64,000 nucleotides of DNA from an uncultured Lachnospiraceae bacterium (GTDB lineage: Bacteria > Bacillota > Clostridia > Lachnospirales > Lachnospiraceae): assembly GCA_951800685.1 (NCBI GenBank), contig CATOJY010000002.1, positions 1-64,000 on the forward strand, read 5' to 3'. The notes under the pieces are model-generated. The model did no database searches, was not told the DNA's origin, and saw only the letters and a program-made list of their open reading frames with translations. Both the position numbers and the translations under genes were made by a program. Of the stretch, positions 35,967 through 44,844 are shown in pieces; position 1 is the first letter of the stretch; the number at the start of each line of letters is the position of its first letter.

Positions 35967-36206
35967 ATGTATAGATTCGAGGAGCAGGAGAAGAGGCAGG
36001 TCTGTGACGAGATAGCGCACTTTTTCAAGGAAGAGTATGATCTCGACCTGGGACTGATCGGGACTGGAAACATACTGGATTTCTTTCAGGAGGTTTTGGG
36101 GAACAGGATCTATAACAAGGCGCTGGACGATGCGAAGAGGTTTTATGAGAAGTACGCGGATAATATGGAAACAGATTATTATGCGTTGTATCGGGATGTG
36201 AGATAG
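35967..36206 (+). CDS. DUF2164-type small protein
   Basis: 79 residues, charged and helical: 'EEYDLDLGLIGTGNILDFFQEVLGN' followed by 'IYNKALDDAKRFYEKY' matches the pattern of the small conserved DUF2164 family. ATG 35967 has GAGAGG upstream; an upstream in-frame start at 35925 overlaps the preceding stop and lacks a site. No function is known for the family. It lies between the aminotransferase and the initiating transferase of the bacillosamine-like set, tightly packed, so it is translated with them. Confidence 0.75.
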   Translation: MYRFEEQEKRQVCDEIAHFFKEEYDLDLGLIGTGNILDFFQEVLGNRIYNKALDDAKRFYEKYADNMETDYYALYRDVR

Positions 36207-36298
36207 AAAAACAAGATTGTCTCCACATGGATCTGGGATTTTGGGGAGACAGGTTCGTGGAACTTATAGGGAAAAGTTGGGACGTTGGAGAAGAAGGC

Positions 36299-36940
36299 AT
36301 GTATAGAAAGTGTTTGAAAAGATGTCTGGATTTCCTGCTATCGTTGTGTGGGATTATTGTGTTGAGTCCGGTATTGCTGATACTGGGTATCCTGGTGCGT
36401 GTGAAGCTGGGCAGTCCAGTGCTGTTTTGGCAGGAGAGGCCGGGTAAGCAGGAGCGGATCTTCACGCTGTGCAAGTTTCGGACGATGACGGATGAAAAGG
36501 ATGCAGAGGGGAAACTTCTGCCGGATGCGGTCCGGCTGACGAAATTTGGGAAATTCTTGCGTTCGACAAGCTTAGACGAGCTGCCGGAGCTTTTCAATAT
36601 CCTGAAAGGCGATATGAGCATAATCGGACCACGGCCGCTGCTTGTATCCTATCTGCCTTATTATACTGAGCGGGAGAAGCTGCGGCACAGCGTGCGGCCA
36701 GGGCTGACAGGTTTAGCACAGGTCAGCGGCAGGAACTTTATAGATTGGGATAAGCGTCTTGAGAAGGATGTCGAGTATGTAGAGAATCTTTCTTTCAGAA
36801 TGGATTTGAAAGTGTTATGGATGACAGTACAGACGGTTCTGGGGCATGCCGAGGAAGTGGCGGAGGACACCAACGCGGTGGAAGGAAATTTTGCGCAGAT
36901 CCGCGAGAAACGGCTTGCGGAGACGGGGCGGCTTCGCTGA
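36299..36940 (+). CDS. Initiating phosphoglycosyltransferase (PglC/WcaJ-type small sugar transferase)
   Basis: 213 residues with a single N-terminal hydrophobic segment (about 12-36), the monotopic PglC layout. Signatures in order: 'CKFRTMTDEKD', the catalytic Asp-Glu in 'LDELPELFNILKGDMSIIGPRPLL' and 'RPGLTGLAQVSGRN'. It transfers a phospho-sugar, probably the diamino- or amino-sugar made by the two preceding enzymes, to undecaprenyl phosphate, starting the lipid-linked glycan. The chosen ATG 36299 has GGAG and GAAGG upstream; an earlier in-frame start at 36227 would add 24 residues of unlike sequence. The C-terminal tail is slightly longer than in PglC. Confidence 0.92.
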   Translation: MYRKCLKRCLDFLLSLCGIIVLSPVLLILGILVRVKLGSPVLFWQERPGKQERIFTLCKFRTMTDEKDAEGKLLPDAVRLTKFGKFLRSTSLDELPELFNILKGDMSIIGPRPLLVSYLPYYTEREKLRHSVRPGLTGLAQVSGRNFIDWDKRLEKDVEYVENLSFRMDLKVLWMTVQTVLGHAEEVAEDTNAVEGNFAQIREKRLAETGRLR

Positions 36941-36957
36941 CAGAAATGGAGTGTGCT

Positions 36958-37941
36958 ATGAATGTATTGATTTTAAGCGCGGGAACGCGGGATAAGGTAG
37001 TGCAGTATTTTAAGAAGGAAATCGGGAACAGAGGGCGCGTCATCGCTACGGACTGCAGCAACCTGGCGCCGGCGGTGTATGATGCGGATGCCTTCTATTT
37101 AGTGCCGAGGATCACAGAGCCGGACTATCTGGAGGTGATTCTGGATATTTGCAGGAAGGAGCAGATTACAGGCGTATTTTCCCTGATTGATCCTGAGCTG
37201 AGTCTCCTGGCTAAGGAGAGAGAAAAGTTTCTGGCGGTGGGAACGACACCGGTTATTTCAGCTTATGATCTGGTAGAGACTTGTTTCGACAAATACAGAA
37301 TGTACCAGCTCCTTAAGAAGATGCAGATTCCTACCGGGAAATGCTATCTTACGCTGGATGAATTCTATCGGGCCAAAGAGTGCGGGGAGATTTCCTATCC
37401 GGTCTTTGTTAAGCCTGTGCGGGGAAGCGCGAGTCTGCATATCAATAAGGTGGAGAGTGACAGGGAACTGGAGGTGCTGTACGATCTGCATGAGGATCTG
37501 ATGATACAGGAATATATGGATGGGCAGGAGTATGGTGCAGACGTCTACATCGATATGATCTCTGGCAAGTGTACGTCCATCTTTGTGAAAAAGAAGATCA
37601 AGATGCGTGCGGGAGAGACGGACAAGTCTGTTTCGTTCAAAGATGATAAGTTATTTGAACTGATCAGGGAATTCGTGGAAACATGCGGTTTCCGTGGTAT
37701 GATCGATATTGATATTTTTGAAATAGACGGTGTCTATTATATATCGGAGGTCAATCCGCGGTTTGGCGGTGGTTATCCCCATGCCTATGCGTGCGGGGTA
37801 AATATGCCGGCGGCGATCCTGCGGAATTTGGAAGGACAGGAGAATGAGGTCAGGATAGGTGCATACGCGGAGCATATCTGTATGATGAAATACAATGAAA
37901 TTGCGGTCCGGGATATGAATGGGGTTACGATCGTGCCATAG
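36958..37941 (+). CDS. ATP-grasp ligase (carbamoyl-phosphate-synthase-like), paralogue 2
   Basis: 327 residues, same family as the minus-strand gene at 14.46-15.44 kb. Matching blocks include the N-terminal 'MNVLILSAGTRDKVVQYF', 'YPVFVKPVRGSASLHINKV', the shared MRAGET block and 'YYISEVNPRFGGGYPHAY'. The glycine-rich loop differs: 'GSASLH' here, 'GCGSIG' there. This one lacks a PLP decarboxylase partner and lies between the initiating transferase and a GT4, only 17 bases after the former. It probably ligates a carboxylate-bearing group to a sugar amine or similar; neither substrate can be named. Confidence 0.85.
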   Translation: MNVLILSAGTRDKVVQYFKKEIGNRGRVIATDCSNLAPAVYDADAFYLVPRITEPDYLEVILDICRKEQITGVFSLIDPELSLLAKEREKFLAVGTTPVISAYDLVETCFDKYRMYQLLKKMQIPTGKCYLTLDEFYRAKECGEISYPVFVKPVRGSASLHINKVESDRELEVLYDLHEDLMIQEYMDGQEYGADVYIDMISGKCTSIFVKKKIKMRAGETDKSVSFKDDKLFELIREFVETCGFRGMIDIDIFEIDGVYYISEVNPRFGGGYPHAYACGVNMPAAILRNLEGQENEVRIGAYAEHICMMKYNEIAVRDMNGVTIVP

Positions 37942-37993
37942 GCGGCAGAGAGGCCAGTACCATGTTGGTTTGTATCTGTGACAGGGGATGGAA

Positions 37994-39076
37994 ATGGGAA
38001 AAATATTGATTTTGACAAATTCTTCCGGTGGTTTGTACGACTTTCGCAATGAATTTGTGCAGGCATTGCTGGCGGGACATGAAGTTACGGTCAGTATGCC
38101 GGATGATGTGAAAGAGAAAGAGCTGGTGGCGGAAGGATGCAGGATCGTTAAGACAGCGATTAACCGGAGGGGAATCAATCCGCTGGAAGATTTGAAACTA
38201 TACCGGACTTACAGCCGGATGATGAAGGAGTTTAAGCCGGATCTGGTCATTACCTATACGATCAAGCCCAATATTTATGGAGGGTTTGCGGCGGGCAGAA
38301 GGAAGATTCCCTATATTGCGACAATCACGGGACTGGGCGGCGCTTTCGACAGGAAGGGAATTCTTCTGAAACTGATCGTGGCAATGTATCGGGCAGGCAT
38401 GAAAAAGGCGGCGTGTGTTTTTTTCCAAAACGAAGAGAACCGTGGTATTTTTGAGCGTTTTGGTATCGTAGGTAAGAAGAGCAGAATGGTCATGGGTTCC
38501 GGTGTCAATCTAAAGAGGCACTGTTATGAGGAATATCCGGCAGGGGAGGAGACGCATTTTCTCTTTGTGGGCCGGGTAATGAAGGAGCGGGGCATTCTGG
38601 AATATATAGAGGCAGCAAAGAAGCTGCACAGTGACCATGTTTTCTTTGACATCATGGGTTACTGCGATGAAGATTACCAGGATATGCTGGATGGACTGGA
38701 GGAAGCGGGTGTGATCCGCCAGATCGGATTTCACACACAGGTGCATCCCTATCTGGCGGCGGCGAGTGCGGTCGTGGTGGCTTCTTTCCACGAAGGAATG
38801 TCCAATGCCTTGATTGAAGGAGCCGCTACGGGCCGGCCTGTGATTGCCTCTGCGATCAGCGGCTGCAGAGAAGCTTTCGAGGAAGGAAAGACGGGCTTCG
38901 GATTTGCGCCGGGTAATGCACAGGAGCTGATTTGTGCAATGCAGAAATTTCTAGCGCTGTCTGTGGAAGAACGTGCCGCTATGGGACGGAAAGGCAGAGA
39001 GAAGATGGAGAGGGAATTTGACCGGCGGTTAGTGACTGCAGAGTACATGGATGAGGTAGAAATTATCTTGAGATAG
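37994..39076 (+). CDS. Family 4 glycosyltransferase, PglA/WbpT-like
   Basis: 360 residues, GT-B fold. 'ILILTNSSGGLYDFRNEF' at the N-terminus, 'DLVITYTIKPNIYGGF' and 'ATITGLGGAF' in the acceptor half, and 'VVASFHEGMSNALIEGAATGRPVIA' (the E-x7-E donor-binding block) in the second half. This is the subgroup of PglA-type enzymes that add the second sugar to undecaprenyl-diphosphate-linked bacillosamine. Its place two genes after the initiating transferase fits. ATG 37994 has AGGGGA five bases upstream and is preferred to ATG 37988, which overlaps that site. Confidence 0.88.
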   Translation: MGKILILTNSSGGLYDFRNEFVQALLAGHEVTVSMPDDVKEKELVAEGCRIVKTAINRRGINPLEDLKLYRTYSRMMKEFKPDLVITYTIKPNIYGGFAAGRRKIPYIATITGLGGAFDRKGILLKLIVAMYRAGMKKAACVFFQNEENRGIFERFGIVGKKSRMVMGSGVNLKRHCYEEYPAGEETHFLFVGRVMKERGILEYIEAAKKLHSDHVFFDIMGYCDEDYQDMLDGLEEAGVIRQIGFHTQVHPYLAAASAVVVASFHEGMSNALIEGAATGRPVIASAISGCREAFEEGKTGFGFAPGNAQELICAMQKFLALSVEERAAMGRKGREKMEREFDRRLVTAEYMDEVEIILR

Positions 39077-39122
39077 AGGCTGGACGAACAGAGTACAGAA
39101 TTAGGAAGGGAGAGGAATAACA

Positions 39123-40439
39123 ATGGATTTATATGAGAAGATAGTAAGAGGGGAAGAGAAGCTCTCTCTAGTAGGACTGGGTTACGTGGGAATGCCGATT
39201 GCAGTCGCCTTTGCGAAGAAGATTAAAGTAGTTGGTTTCGATCTGAATGAGAAGAAGATTCAAATGTACAAGGATGGAACAGATCCCACGAATGAGGTGG
39301 GAGATGAGGTAATCAGGAATACAACAGTGGAATTCACGGCGGATGCAGAGAAGCTGCGGGAAGCGAAATTCCATATAGTGGCGGTACCAACGCCGGTGAA
39401 TAAGGATCACACACCGGACTTAACGCCGGTGGAGGGAGCCAGCAGGATTTTGGGACAGAATCTGTCGAAGGGTTCGGTAGTCGTGTTTGAGTCCACTGTC
39501 TATCCAGGGGTCACAGAGGAGATTTGTGTGCCGATCCTGGAGAAGGAGTCGGGACTTAGCTGTGGTGTTGACTTTAAGATCGGGTATTCTCCGGAGCGTA
39601 TCAATCCTGGTGACAAGGTGCACCGGTTAGAGACGATCACGAAGATTGTATCGGGTATGGATGAAGAGACTTTGGACACGGTGGCGAAGGTCTATGAGCT
39701 GGTAGTGGATGCGGGCGTATACCGTGCGGAGTCGATCAAGGTGGCGGAGGCGGCCAAGGTAATCGAGAACAGCCAGAGGGATATCAATATTGCGTTTATG
39801 AATGAACTTTCCATGATTTTCCACAAGATGGGGATCGATACGAAGGCAGTGTTGGAAGCGGCCGGCACGAAATGGAATTTTTTGAAATTTATGCCGGGAC
39901 TTGTGGGCGGGCATTGCATTGGCGTGGATCCTTACTATCTGACCTACAAGGCGGAGGAGCTTGGTTACCATTCGCAGATTATACTTTCCGGACGCCGGAT
40001 TAATGATGATATGGGGAGGTATGTGGCGGAAAGTCTGGTCAAGAGTCTGATCAAGGTCAGCATTCCTGTGAAGCACGCGAAGGTGGCAATCCTGGGTTTT
40101 ACTTTTAAGGAGAATTGTCCTGATACCAGAAATACCAAGGTAATCGATATTTACAGGGAACTGGGAGAATATGGGATTGTTCCGACCGTGGTAGATCCGG
40201 CTGCGGATGCGGAGGAGGCGAAACATCTCTACGGTATTACTTTCCAGACGATGGAAGAAGTTCATGATATGGACGCTGTGATTATCGCCGTTGCCCATGA
40301 GCAGTTTTTAGAGCTGCATAGAGAGGAGATCGACAGCTTTTTCCATTCCGCCCATCAACAGAAAGTATTGCTGGATATTAAAGGTGTGCTGAATAGAAAA
40401 GACTATCTGACAGAGGACTATCTGTATTGGAGACTGTAG
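39123..40439 (+). CDS. UDP-N-acetylhexosamine 6-dehydrogenase (WbpO/TviB-like)
   Basis: 438 residues, UDP-glucose/GDP-mannose dehydrogenase superfamily. The NAD-binding 'SLVGLGYVGMPIAVAFAKK' is near residue 16, the catalytic cysteine is Cys265 in 'GGHCIGVDPYY', and the C-terminal 'LGFTFKENCPDTRNTKV' binds UDP. Similarity runs to the WbpO/TviB branch, which oxidises UDP-GalNAc or UDP-GlcNAc to the uronic acid. With the epimerase at 41.87 kb this gives UDP-GalNAcA, as for the Vi antigen (TviB plus TviC). An uronic acid sugar would in turn be a substrate for the amidotransferases near 57.5 and 62.7 kb. Confidence 0.92.
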   Translation: MDLYEKIVRGEEKLSLVGLGYVGMPIAVAFAKKIKVVGFDLNEKKIQMYKDGTDPTNEVGDEVIRNTTVEFTADAEKLREAKFHIVAVPTPVNKDHTPDLTPVEGASRILGQNLSKGSVVVFESTVYPGVTEEICVPILEKESGLSCGVDFKIGYSPERINPGDKVHRLETITKIVSGMDEETLDTVAKVYELVVDAGVYRAESIKVAEAAKVIENSQRDINIAFMNELSMIFHKMGIDTKAVLEAAGTKWNFLKFMPGLVGGHCIGVDPYYLTYKAEELGYHSQIILSGRRINDDMGRYVAESLVKSLIKVSIPVKHAKVAILGFTFKENCPDTRNTKVIDIYRELGEYGIVPTVVDPAADAEEAKHLYGITFQTMEEVHDMDAVIIAVAHEQFLELHREEIDSFFHSAHQQKVLLDIKGVLNRKDYLTEDYLYWRL

Positions 40440-40441
40440 GA

Positions 40442-41854
40442 TTGAAAAAGAAACAGATCAGATCGGGGTGTATTTTAGGGGGACTACTCCTGTTCTTCCT
40501 GGGAATGCTTGCGGCTTATGGCGTGGGCGTTTACAACGACTCCGAACAGTATATCACGATGCATGTACACAGAGAACCGTTGTACCCGTTGTTTCTTGCG
40601 TTCTTTCGGTTCATCTGCAAGGAAGGGTATCTGACGGTGGCGGCTGCAGTGCAGAATGTATTGACAGCAGTCGGTATTTGGATATTTGTGGAATATATCA
40701 CGGTGCATTTTAAGCTGCGCCTGTGGGAAGAACTTTTCATAGTAGTATTGCAGATTGTGCCGCATTTGATGACGCGGTTTGTGTCTGCTCTGCATATTTT
40801 TCTCGAAAACTCGGTGATGAGTGAGGCGCTCTGCATTCCGTTATTCCAGTTTTTCCTGTATTTTACGCTGCGCATGTTGTTTGAGCACAGGAAAATAGAC
40901 AAGTTCTTAAGCCTTATGTTTGCATTCCTTTTGTCGATGACAAGAGGACAGATGATGACAACTATCCTGATCTGGATGGTCGTTCAGCTGCTGCAGGGAA
41001 TATTGCAGGTTGTGCGGCGCAGCAGAGGCATGGTGGAGGCGGATCAGAAGAGAGCACAGGGGACAGTTTGGAAATTCCCGCTTCCGGTCATCATGGTAAT
41101 TTTTACATTTGGCTTGCGGAGTCTGACAGTTCATGTGTATAATTATGCCGTCACAGGATATTTCATGGGGAATACTTATGGACAAGTCAATACGCTGACG
41201 AATGTAATTTATGCCTGTGATCGGGAAGACGGGCAGGTTTTCAGGGAAGGCAGTCTGGAGAGAGCGTTTTTTGAACGCTTCTACGATGAGGCGGATGCGT
41301 TGGAAGCCAATTATAAATACGGCGGAGAAACATTTACACAGAAGGCAGAGCATCTGGAAGCTTATCACGATGTGCTGAAATTCCAGGTACTGGAAGCTGA
41401 TCTGTCCGCCTATTATTTCGGTCTGGGACAGATTGATTATTATCAGCAGAGCAGTATGTCGGATGAGATGGCAGGCAGCATGTTAAAAAGGCTCTTGCCG
41501 AGGTGCTTCGGGCAGTGGCTGTATGACTATATCCTGTTGTGTACTTATGGATTTATTAGAAGTGTTGCGGTGGTACATCCGGTTATCAACTGGCTGGCGC
41601 TGTTATGCTATGGGGGCGCTGTTATCCTTAGTGTATGGCAGATCAGGCGGTTAAGAAGGAGTGACGCCGCCTGGGTTATGGGGATTGCGCTCTTGTTTAT
41701 TGCAGCGAACGTCTGCGCCACTTCCATAACGATCATGTGCCTTTCTAGGTATATGATCTATGGGTTTTCTCTTTTCTATATTGCAGGATTTCTGTTGTTC
41801 CGGGAGTGGGTGCAGAGCATGAAACAGGGTGTTTCGACAGAATATAAAAGATAA
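40442..41854 (+). CDS. Multipass membrane protein, unknown function
   Basis: About 470 residues and roughly ten membrane helices. The first outside loop has 'VYNDSEQYITMHVHREPLYPLF', again acidic residues followed by His soon after helix 1, in the GT-C manner. The start codon is not ATG: TTG 40442 directly follows the dehydrogenase stop, and TTG 40427 lies inside that gene 10 bases after AGAGGA; I give the later one. It is inserted between the dehydrogenase and the epimerase of one pathway, so it is probably co-expressed with them. No family name is recognised. Confidence 0.68.
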   Translation: MKKKQIRSGCILGGLLLFFLGMLAAYGVGVYNDSEQYITMHVHREPLYPLFLAFFRFICKEGYLTVAAAVQNVLTAVGIWIFVEYITVHFKLRLWEELFIVVLQIVPHLMTRFVSALHIFLENSVMSEALCIPLFQFFLYFTLRMLFEHRKIDKFLSLMFAFLLSMTRGQMMTTILIWMVVQLLQGILQVVRRSRGMVEADQKRAQGTVWKFPLPVIMVIFTFGLRSLTVHVYNYAVTGYFMGNTYGQVNTLTNVIYACDREDGQVFREGSLERAFFERFYDEADALEANYKYGGETFTQKAEHLEAYHDVLKFQVLEADLSAYYFGLGQIDYYQQSSMSDEMAGSMLKRLLPRCFGQWLYDYILLCTYGFIRSVAVVHPVINWLALLCYGGAVILSVWQIRRLRRSDAAWVMGIALLFIAANVCATSITIMCLSRYMIYGFSLFYIAGFLLFREWVQSMKQGVSTEYKR

Positions 41855-41868
41855 AAGAGGTCAGGAAA

Positions 41869-42846
41869 ATGGGTTATCGCGATGTTACTTTTGAGGAAAA
41901 CAGTGTATTTTTGGTAGGCGGAGGCGCGGGGTTTATCGGGTCTAATCTGTGCGAGGCGTTGATTAACCTTGGTTATACGGTGCGCTGTCTGGATGATCTG
42001 TCTACAGGAAAATATGAAAATATTGAGCCATTAGTCCCGCATGACAGATTTACGTTTATCAAAGGCGATATCAGGGATCTGGAAACCTGCAAAAGAGCGA
42101 TGGAGGATGTGGATTATGTACTCAACCAGGCGGCATGGGGAAGCGTGCCGCGCAGCATCGAGATGCCGCTTTTGTATGAGGAGATCAACATACGCGGGAC
42201 GTTGAATATGATGGAGGCCGCGCGCATATGTGGGGTGAAGAAGTTCGTCTATGCGTCCAGTTCTTCGGTGTATGGGGATTCTGTAGAACTGCCGAAGAAA
42301 GAAGGTAAAGAGGGGCATGTGATTTCACCTTATGCGCTGACCAAAAAGGTGGATGAGGAGTACGGGCGCTTATATAAGGAATTGTATGGTCTGGATACTT
42401 ATGGTTTGCGTTATTTCAATGTATTTGGACGCAGACAGGATCCAGACGGGATGTATGCCGCTGTGATCCCTAAATTTATCAAGCAGCTTCTGCATGGCGA
42501 AGTGCCTACGATCAACGGTGACGGCAGGCAGTCCAGAGATTTTACCTATATTGACAATGTGATTGAAGCCAATTTCCGGGCATGTAAGGCTTCTGGTGAA
42601 GCGGCGGGACAGGCGTTCAATATCGGTGCCGGCGGCAGATTGTTTTTGATTGATATCTATTATCATCTGTGTAAAGCATTAGGCAAAGATGTTGAGCCGA
42701 ACTTCGGACCGGAACGCAAGGGTGATGTGAGGGATTCCAATGCAGATATCAGCAAGGCACGGGAACTGTTGGGCTATGATCCGGAGTATGATTTCGAGAG
42801 AGGGATTGGACTGGCGATCGACTGGTATAGAGAGTATCTGGGATGA
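41869..42846 (+). CDS. UDP-N-acetylglucosamine 4-epimerase (WbpP/TviC-like, extended SDR)
   Basis: 325 residues. It has an N-terminal extension before 'LVGGGAGFIGSNLCEAL', typical of WbpP/TviC, which act on N-acetylated and uronic acid sugars. The catalytic block has 'YASSSSVYGD' and Tyr155-x3-Lys159 ('SPYALTKK'), followed by 'GLRYFNVFGRRQDP'. It probably interconverts UDP-GlcNAc and UDP-GalNAc or their uronic acids, in partnership with the dehydrogenase upstream. AGAGGTCAGGA precedes the ATG, 14 bases after the previous gene. Confidence 0.91.
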   Translation: MGYRDVTFEENSVFLVGGGAGFIGSNLCEALINLGYTVRCLDDLSTGKYENIEPLVPHDRFTFIKGDIRDLETCKRAMEDVDYVLNQAAWGSVPRSIEMPLLYEEINIRGTLNMMEAARICGVKKFVYASSSSVYGDSVELPKKEGKEGHVISPYALTKKVDEEYGRLYKELYGLDTYGLRYFNVFGRRQDPDGMYAAVIPKFIKQLLHGEVPTINGDGRQSRDFTYIDNVIEANFRACKASGEAAGQAFNIGAGGRLFLIDIYYHLCKALGKDVEPNFGPERKGDVRDSNADISKARELLGYDPEYDFERGIGLAIDWYREYLG

Positions 42847-42880
42847 TATCACACTGCAGATTGTGGCATAAGGGGTTGCG

Positions 42881-43804
42881 ATGGAATTTAAGTTGGGCAG
42901 TTATCGGATCGGGATAACCAGAGAATATAAGATTACAAATACGATGCCGAAAATATATAATGCTGAGGGGCAGCTGCTGGAAACCTATTTTATCAAAAAC
43001 AGGCATTCCCGGCATGCCCCTTTTGGGCATGAGGGGAAGTATTTCTTCTGGGACCGTTATAATTATGGTTTAGACACACATTTCTATGGACCAGAGGCTA
43101 TGCCGGATCCCTTGGGAGCTCCGCTGGTAAAATACGGGATGCTGACGGAATCGCGCACGATTGTACCCAAGGATTATGAGGTGTTCCATAAACACAGAGG
43201 TCTGGAGAGGGAATTCCGGTATATTTTTACCTATGATGAGCGGATCTTAAACGAGATTGGGAATGCCCGGTTCTATCCGGTGGCGGCGGGAATCTGGAAC
43301 CAAAAGATGCAGGAAGGACTCTGGCAGGCAAAGGAGAAGGATCTGTCTATTCTCTCTTCCGATAAGGTAATGTGTGATCTTCACAGATTCCGTCTGGAAC
43401 TGGCCAGAATGTGCAAGACAGAAGGGCTGGCGGATACTTTTGGCAGGTTTGACGGGGGCGTGTATGTGGACAGTGTGGATGAGACGCTGGACCGTTACCG
43501 GTTTGCCTTGATTATAGAGAACGACGTCTCTGATTATTACTTCTCGGAACGGCTGACAAGCTGTTTTGCGGCGCAGACAATACCCGTGTATCTGGGAGCG
43601 CGTAAGATTGGGGACTTCTTCAATACGGACGGAATGATCCTGTTGGAACGCGCTGATCTGGAAGAGGCAAGGCGTAAAATCGCGGCATGTACGCGCCAGA
43701 CATATGAGGCAATGCTGCCGGCAGCGCTGGATAATTATGACAGGGTACAGGAGTATACGAATATGCAGGATTATCTCTATACGCATTATCTGCAGAAGGC
43801 ATGA
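42881..43804 (+). CDS. GT10 (alpha-1,3-fucosyltransferase family) glycosyltransferase
   Basis: 307 residues. The C-terminal half carries the GT10 signature: 'RYRFALIIENDVSDYYFSER' continuing with 'LTSCFAAQTIPVYLGARKI' and 'DFFN', which binds the GDP-sugar donor in this family. The N-terminal acceptor half is divergent. GT10 enzymes normally use GDP-fucose; no GDP-fucose synthesis genes are in the window, so the donor comes from elsewhere or differs. There are no membrane segments. It starts 34 bases after the epimerase. Confidence 0.83.
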   Translation: MEFKLGSYRIGITREYKITNTMPKIYNAEGQLLETYFIKNRHSRHAPFGHEGKYFFWDRYNYGLDTHFYGPEAMPDPLGAPLVKYGMLTESRTIVPKDYEVFHKHRGLEREFRYIFTYDERILNEIGNARFYPVAAGIWNQKMQEGLWQAKEKDLSILSSDKVMCDLHRFRLELARMCKTEGLADTFGRFDGGVYVDSVDETLDRYRFALIIENDVSDYYFSERLTSCFAAQTIPVYLGARKIGDFFNTDGMILLERADLEEARRKIAACTRQTYEAMLPAALDNYDRVQEYTNMQDYLYTHYLQKA

Positions 43805-43912
43805 GAGCACGGCGGGATGCATCCGGTGTAATTTGCGGGCGGCTGGTGTTTTATCGTGCATGCAGAAGAAGCGGAAGGCAGTTTGGGGAAAGCAGAGAGG
43901 AGTCGGGTCAAT

Positions 43913-44833
43913 ATGAAATACAAGGTAGTAGTATTTGGTGTCAAGGACACCTCGGAGAATATCGTCAGTTTTATCACGAAACAGATCTGCCCGGTGGATC
44001 TGGTTATCACGATCAGCCCGGAGGTGACGAAGAAAAACCAGGTATCAGGTTATAAGGGATTATCCGTGCTGACAGAAAAATATGGGATTCCGGTTCATGA
44101 GGCGGACAGTTACTTTCTGACAGATGAGAAGACACAGCAGTTTATACAGGAGAATACGTTTGACATCGGTATCTCTATGGGCTGGCAGAGACTGATTCCG
44201 CCTTCTGTGTTGGATGCTTTCCGGTATGGGATTTACGGGTTCCATGGAAACTGTGGGTATCTGCCTTTCGGGCGAGGAAGGTCGCCTCTTAACTGGTCAA
44301 TCATACTGGGAGATACAAGATTTAATCTGAATCTGTTCCGCTATGATGAGAAGGCGGACAGTCCGAATGTGTTTGCGACAGAAATGTTTTCAATTACGCC
44401 GCACGATGATATCCGGACGGCGCAGTATAAGAATATGATCTGTTCCAAAAATCTGATCCGCAGGCTGCTGAAAGCTTATGCGGAGGATGCGATTACGATC
44501 CGGACGGAGTCGAAGGACTTTGATTCCTGGTACAATAAAAGGACGGCTGTGGACGGTAAGATCGATTTCCACGCGAGGACAAGGGAGATCTATAATCTTA
44601 TCCGCGGTGTGGCGGCTCCTTTTCCGGGAGCTTATGCCTGGAATGGGGAAGAGAAGGTGACTGTGTGGGAAGCGCATCCCTTTGATGAAATGATAGATTT
44701 CTCAGCCTATGCGCCTGGTGAGGTAATCGATATCTTCGATGGTAAGCTCGTGGTGCGTACAGTGGATGGCTCACTGTTGATTGACCGCTATGAGAGCGGG
44801 AAGCAGATCGAGGTGGGAGCTATATTGAAATAG
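43913..44833 (+). CDS. Formyltransferase-family protein (sugar N-formyltransferase-like)
   Basis: 306 residues, N-terminal formyltransferase Rossmann domain. 'FHGNCGYLPFGRGRSPLNW' matches the H-x-S-L-L-P-x-x-R-G block of folate-dependent formyltransferases, with His111 as the catalytic histidine and an Asp in 'DEKADSPNVF' in the expected place. The Asn that normally lies two residues before the histidine is Gly109 here, so the usual Asn-His-Asp triad is incomplete. The C-terminal region (about 225-306) is an ArnA/Fmt-like OB fold. It may formylate a 4-amino sugar in this locus, or carry out a related acyl transfer. ATG 43913 has AGAGAGGAG upstream. Confidence 0.8.
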   Translation: MKYKVVVFGVKDTSENIVSFITKQICPVDLVITISPEVTKKNQVSGYKGLSVLTEKYGIPVHEADSYFLTDEKTQQFIQENTFDIGISMGWQRLIPPSVLDAFRYGIYGFHGNCGYLPFGRGRSPLNWSIILGDTRFNLNLFRYDEKADSPNVFATEMFSITPHDDIRTAQYKNMICSKNLIRRLLKAYAEDAITIRTESKDFDSWYNKRTAVDGKIDFHARTREIYNLIRGVAAPFPGAYAWNGEEKVTVWEAHPFDEMIDFSAYAPGEVIDIFDGKLVVRTVDGSLLIDRYESGKQIEVGAILK

Positions 44834-44844
44834 CGGAGGTAACT

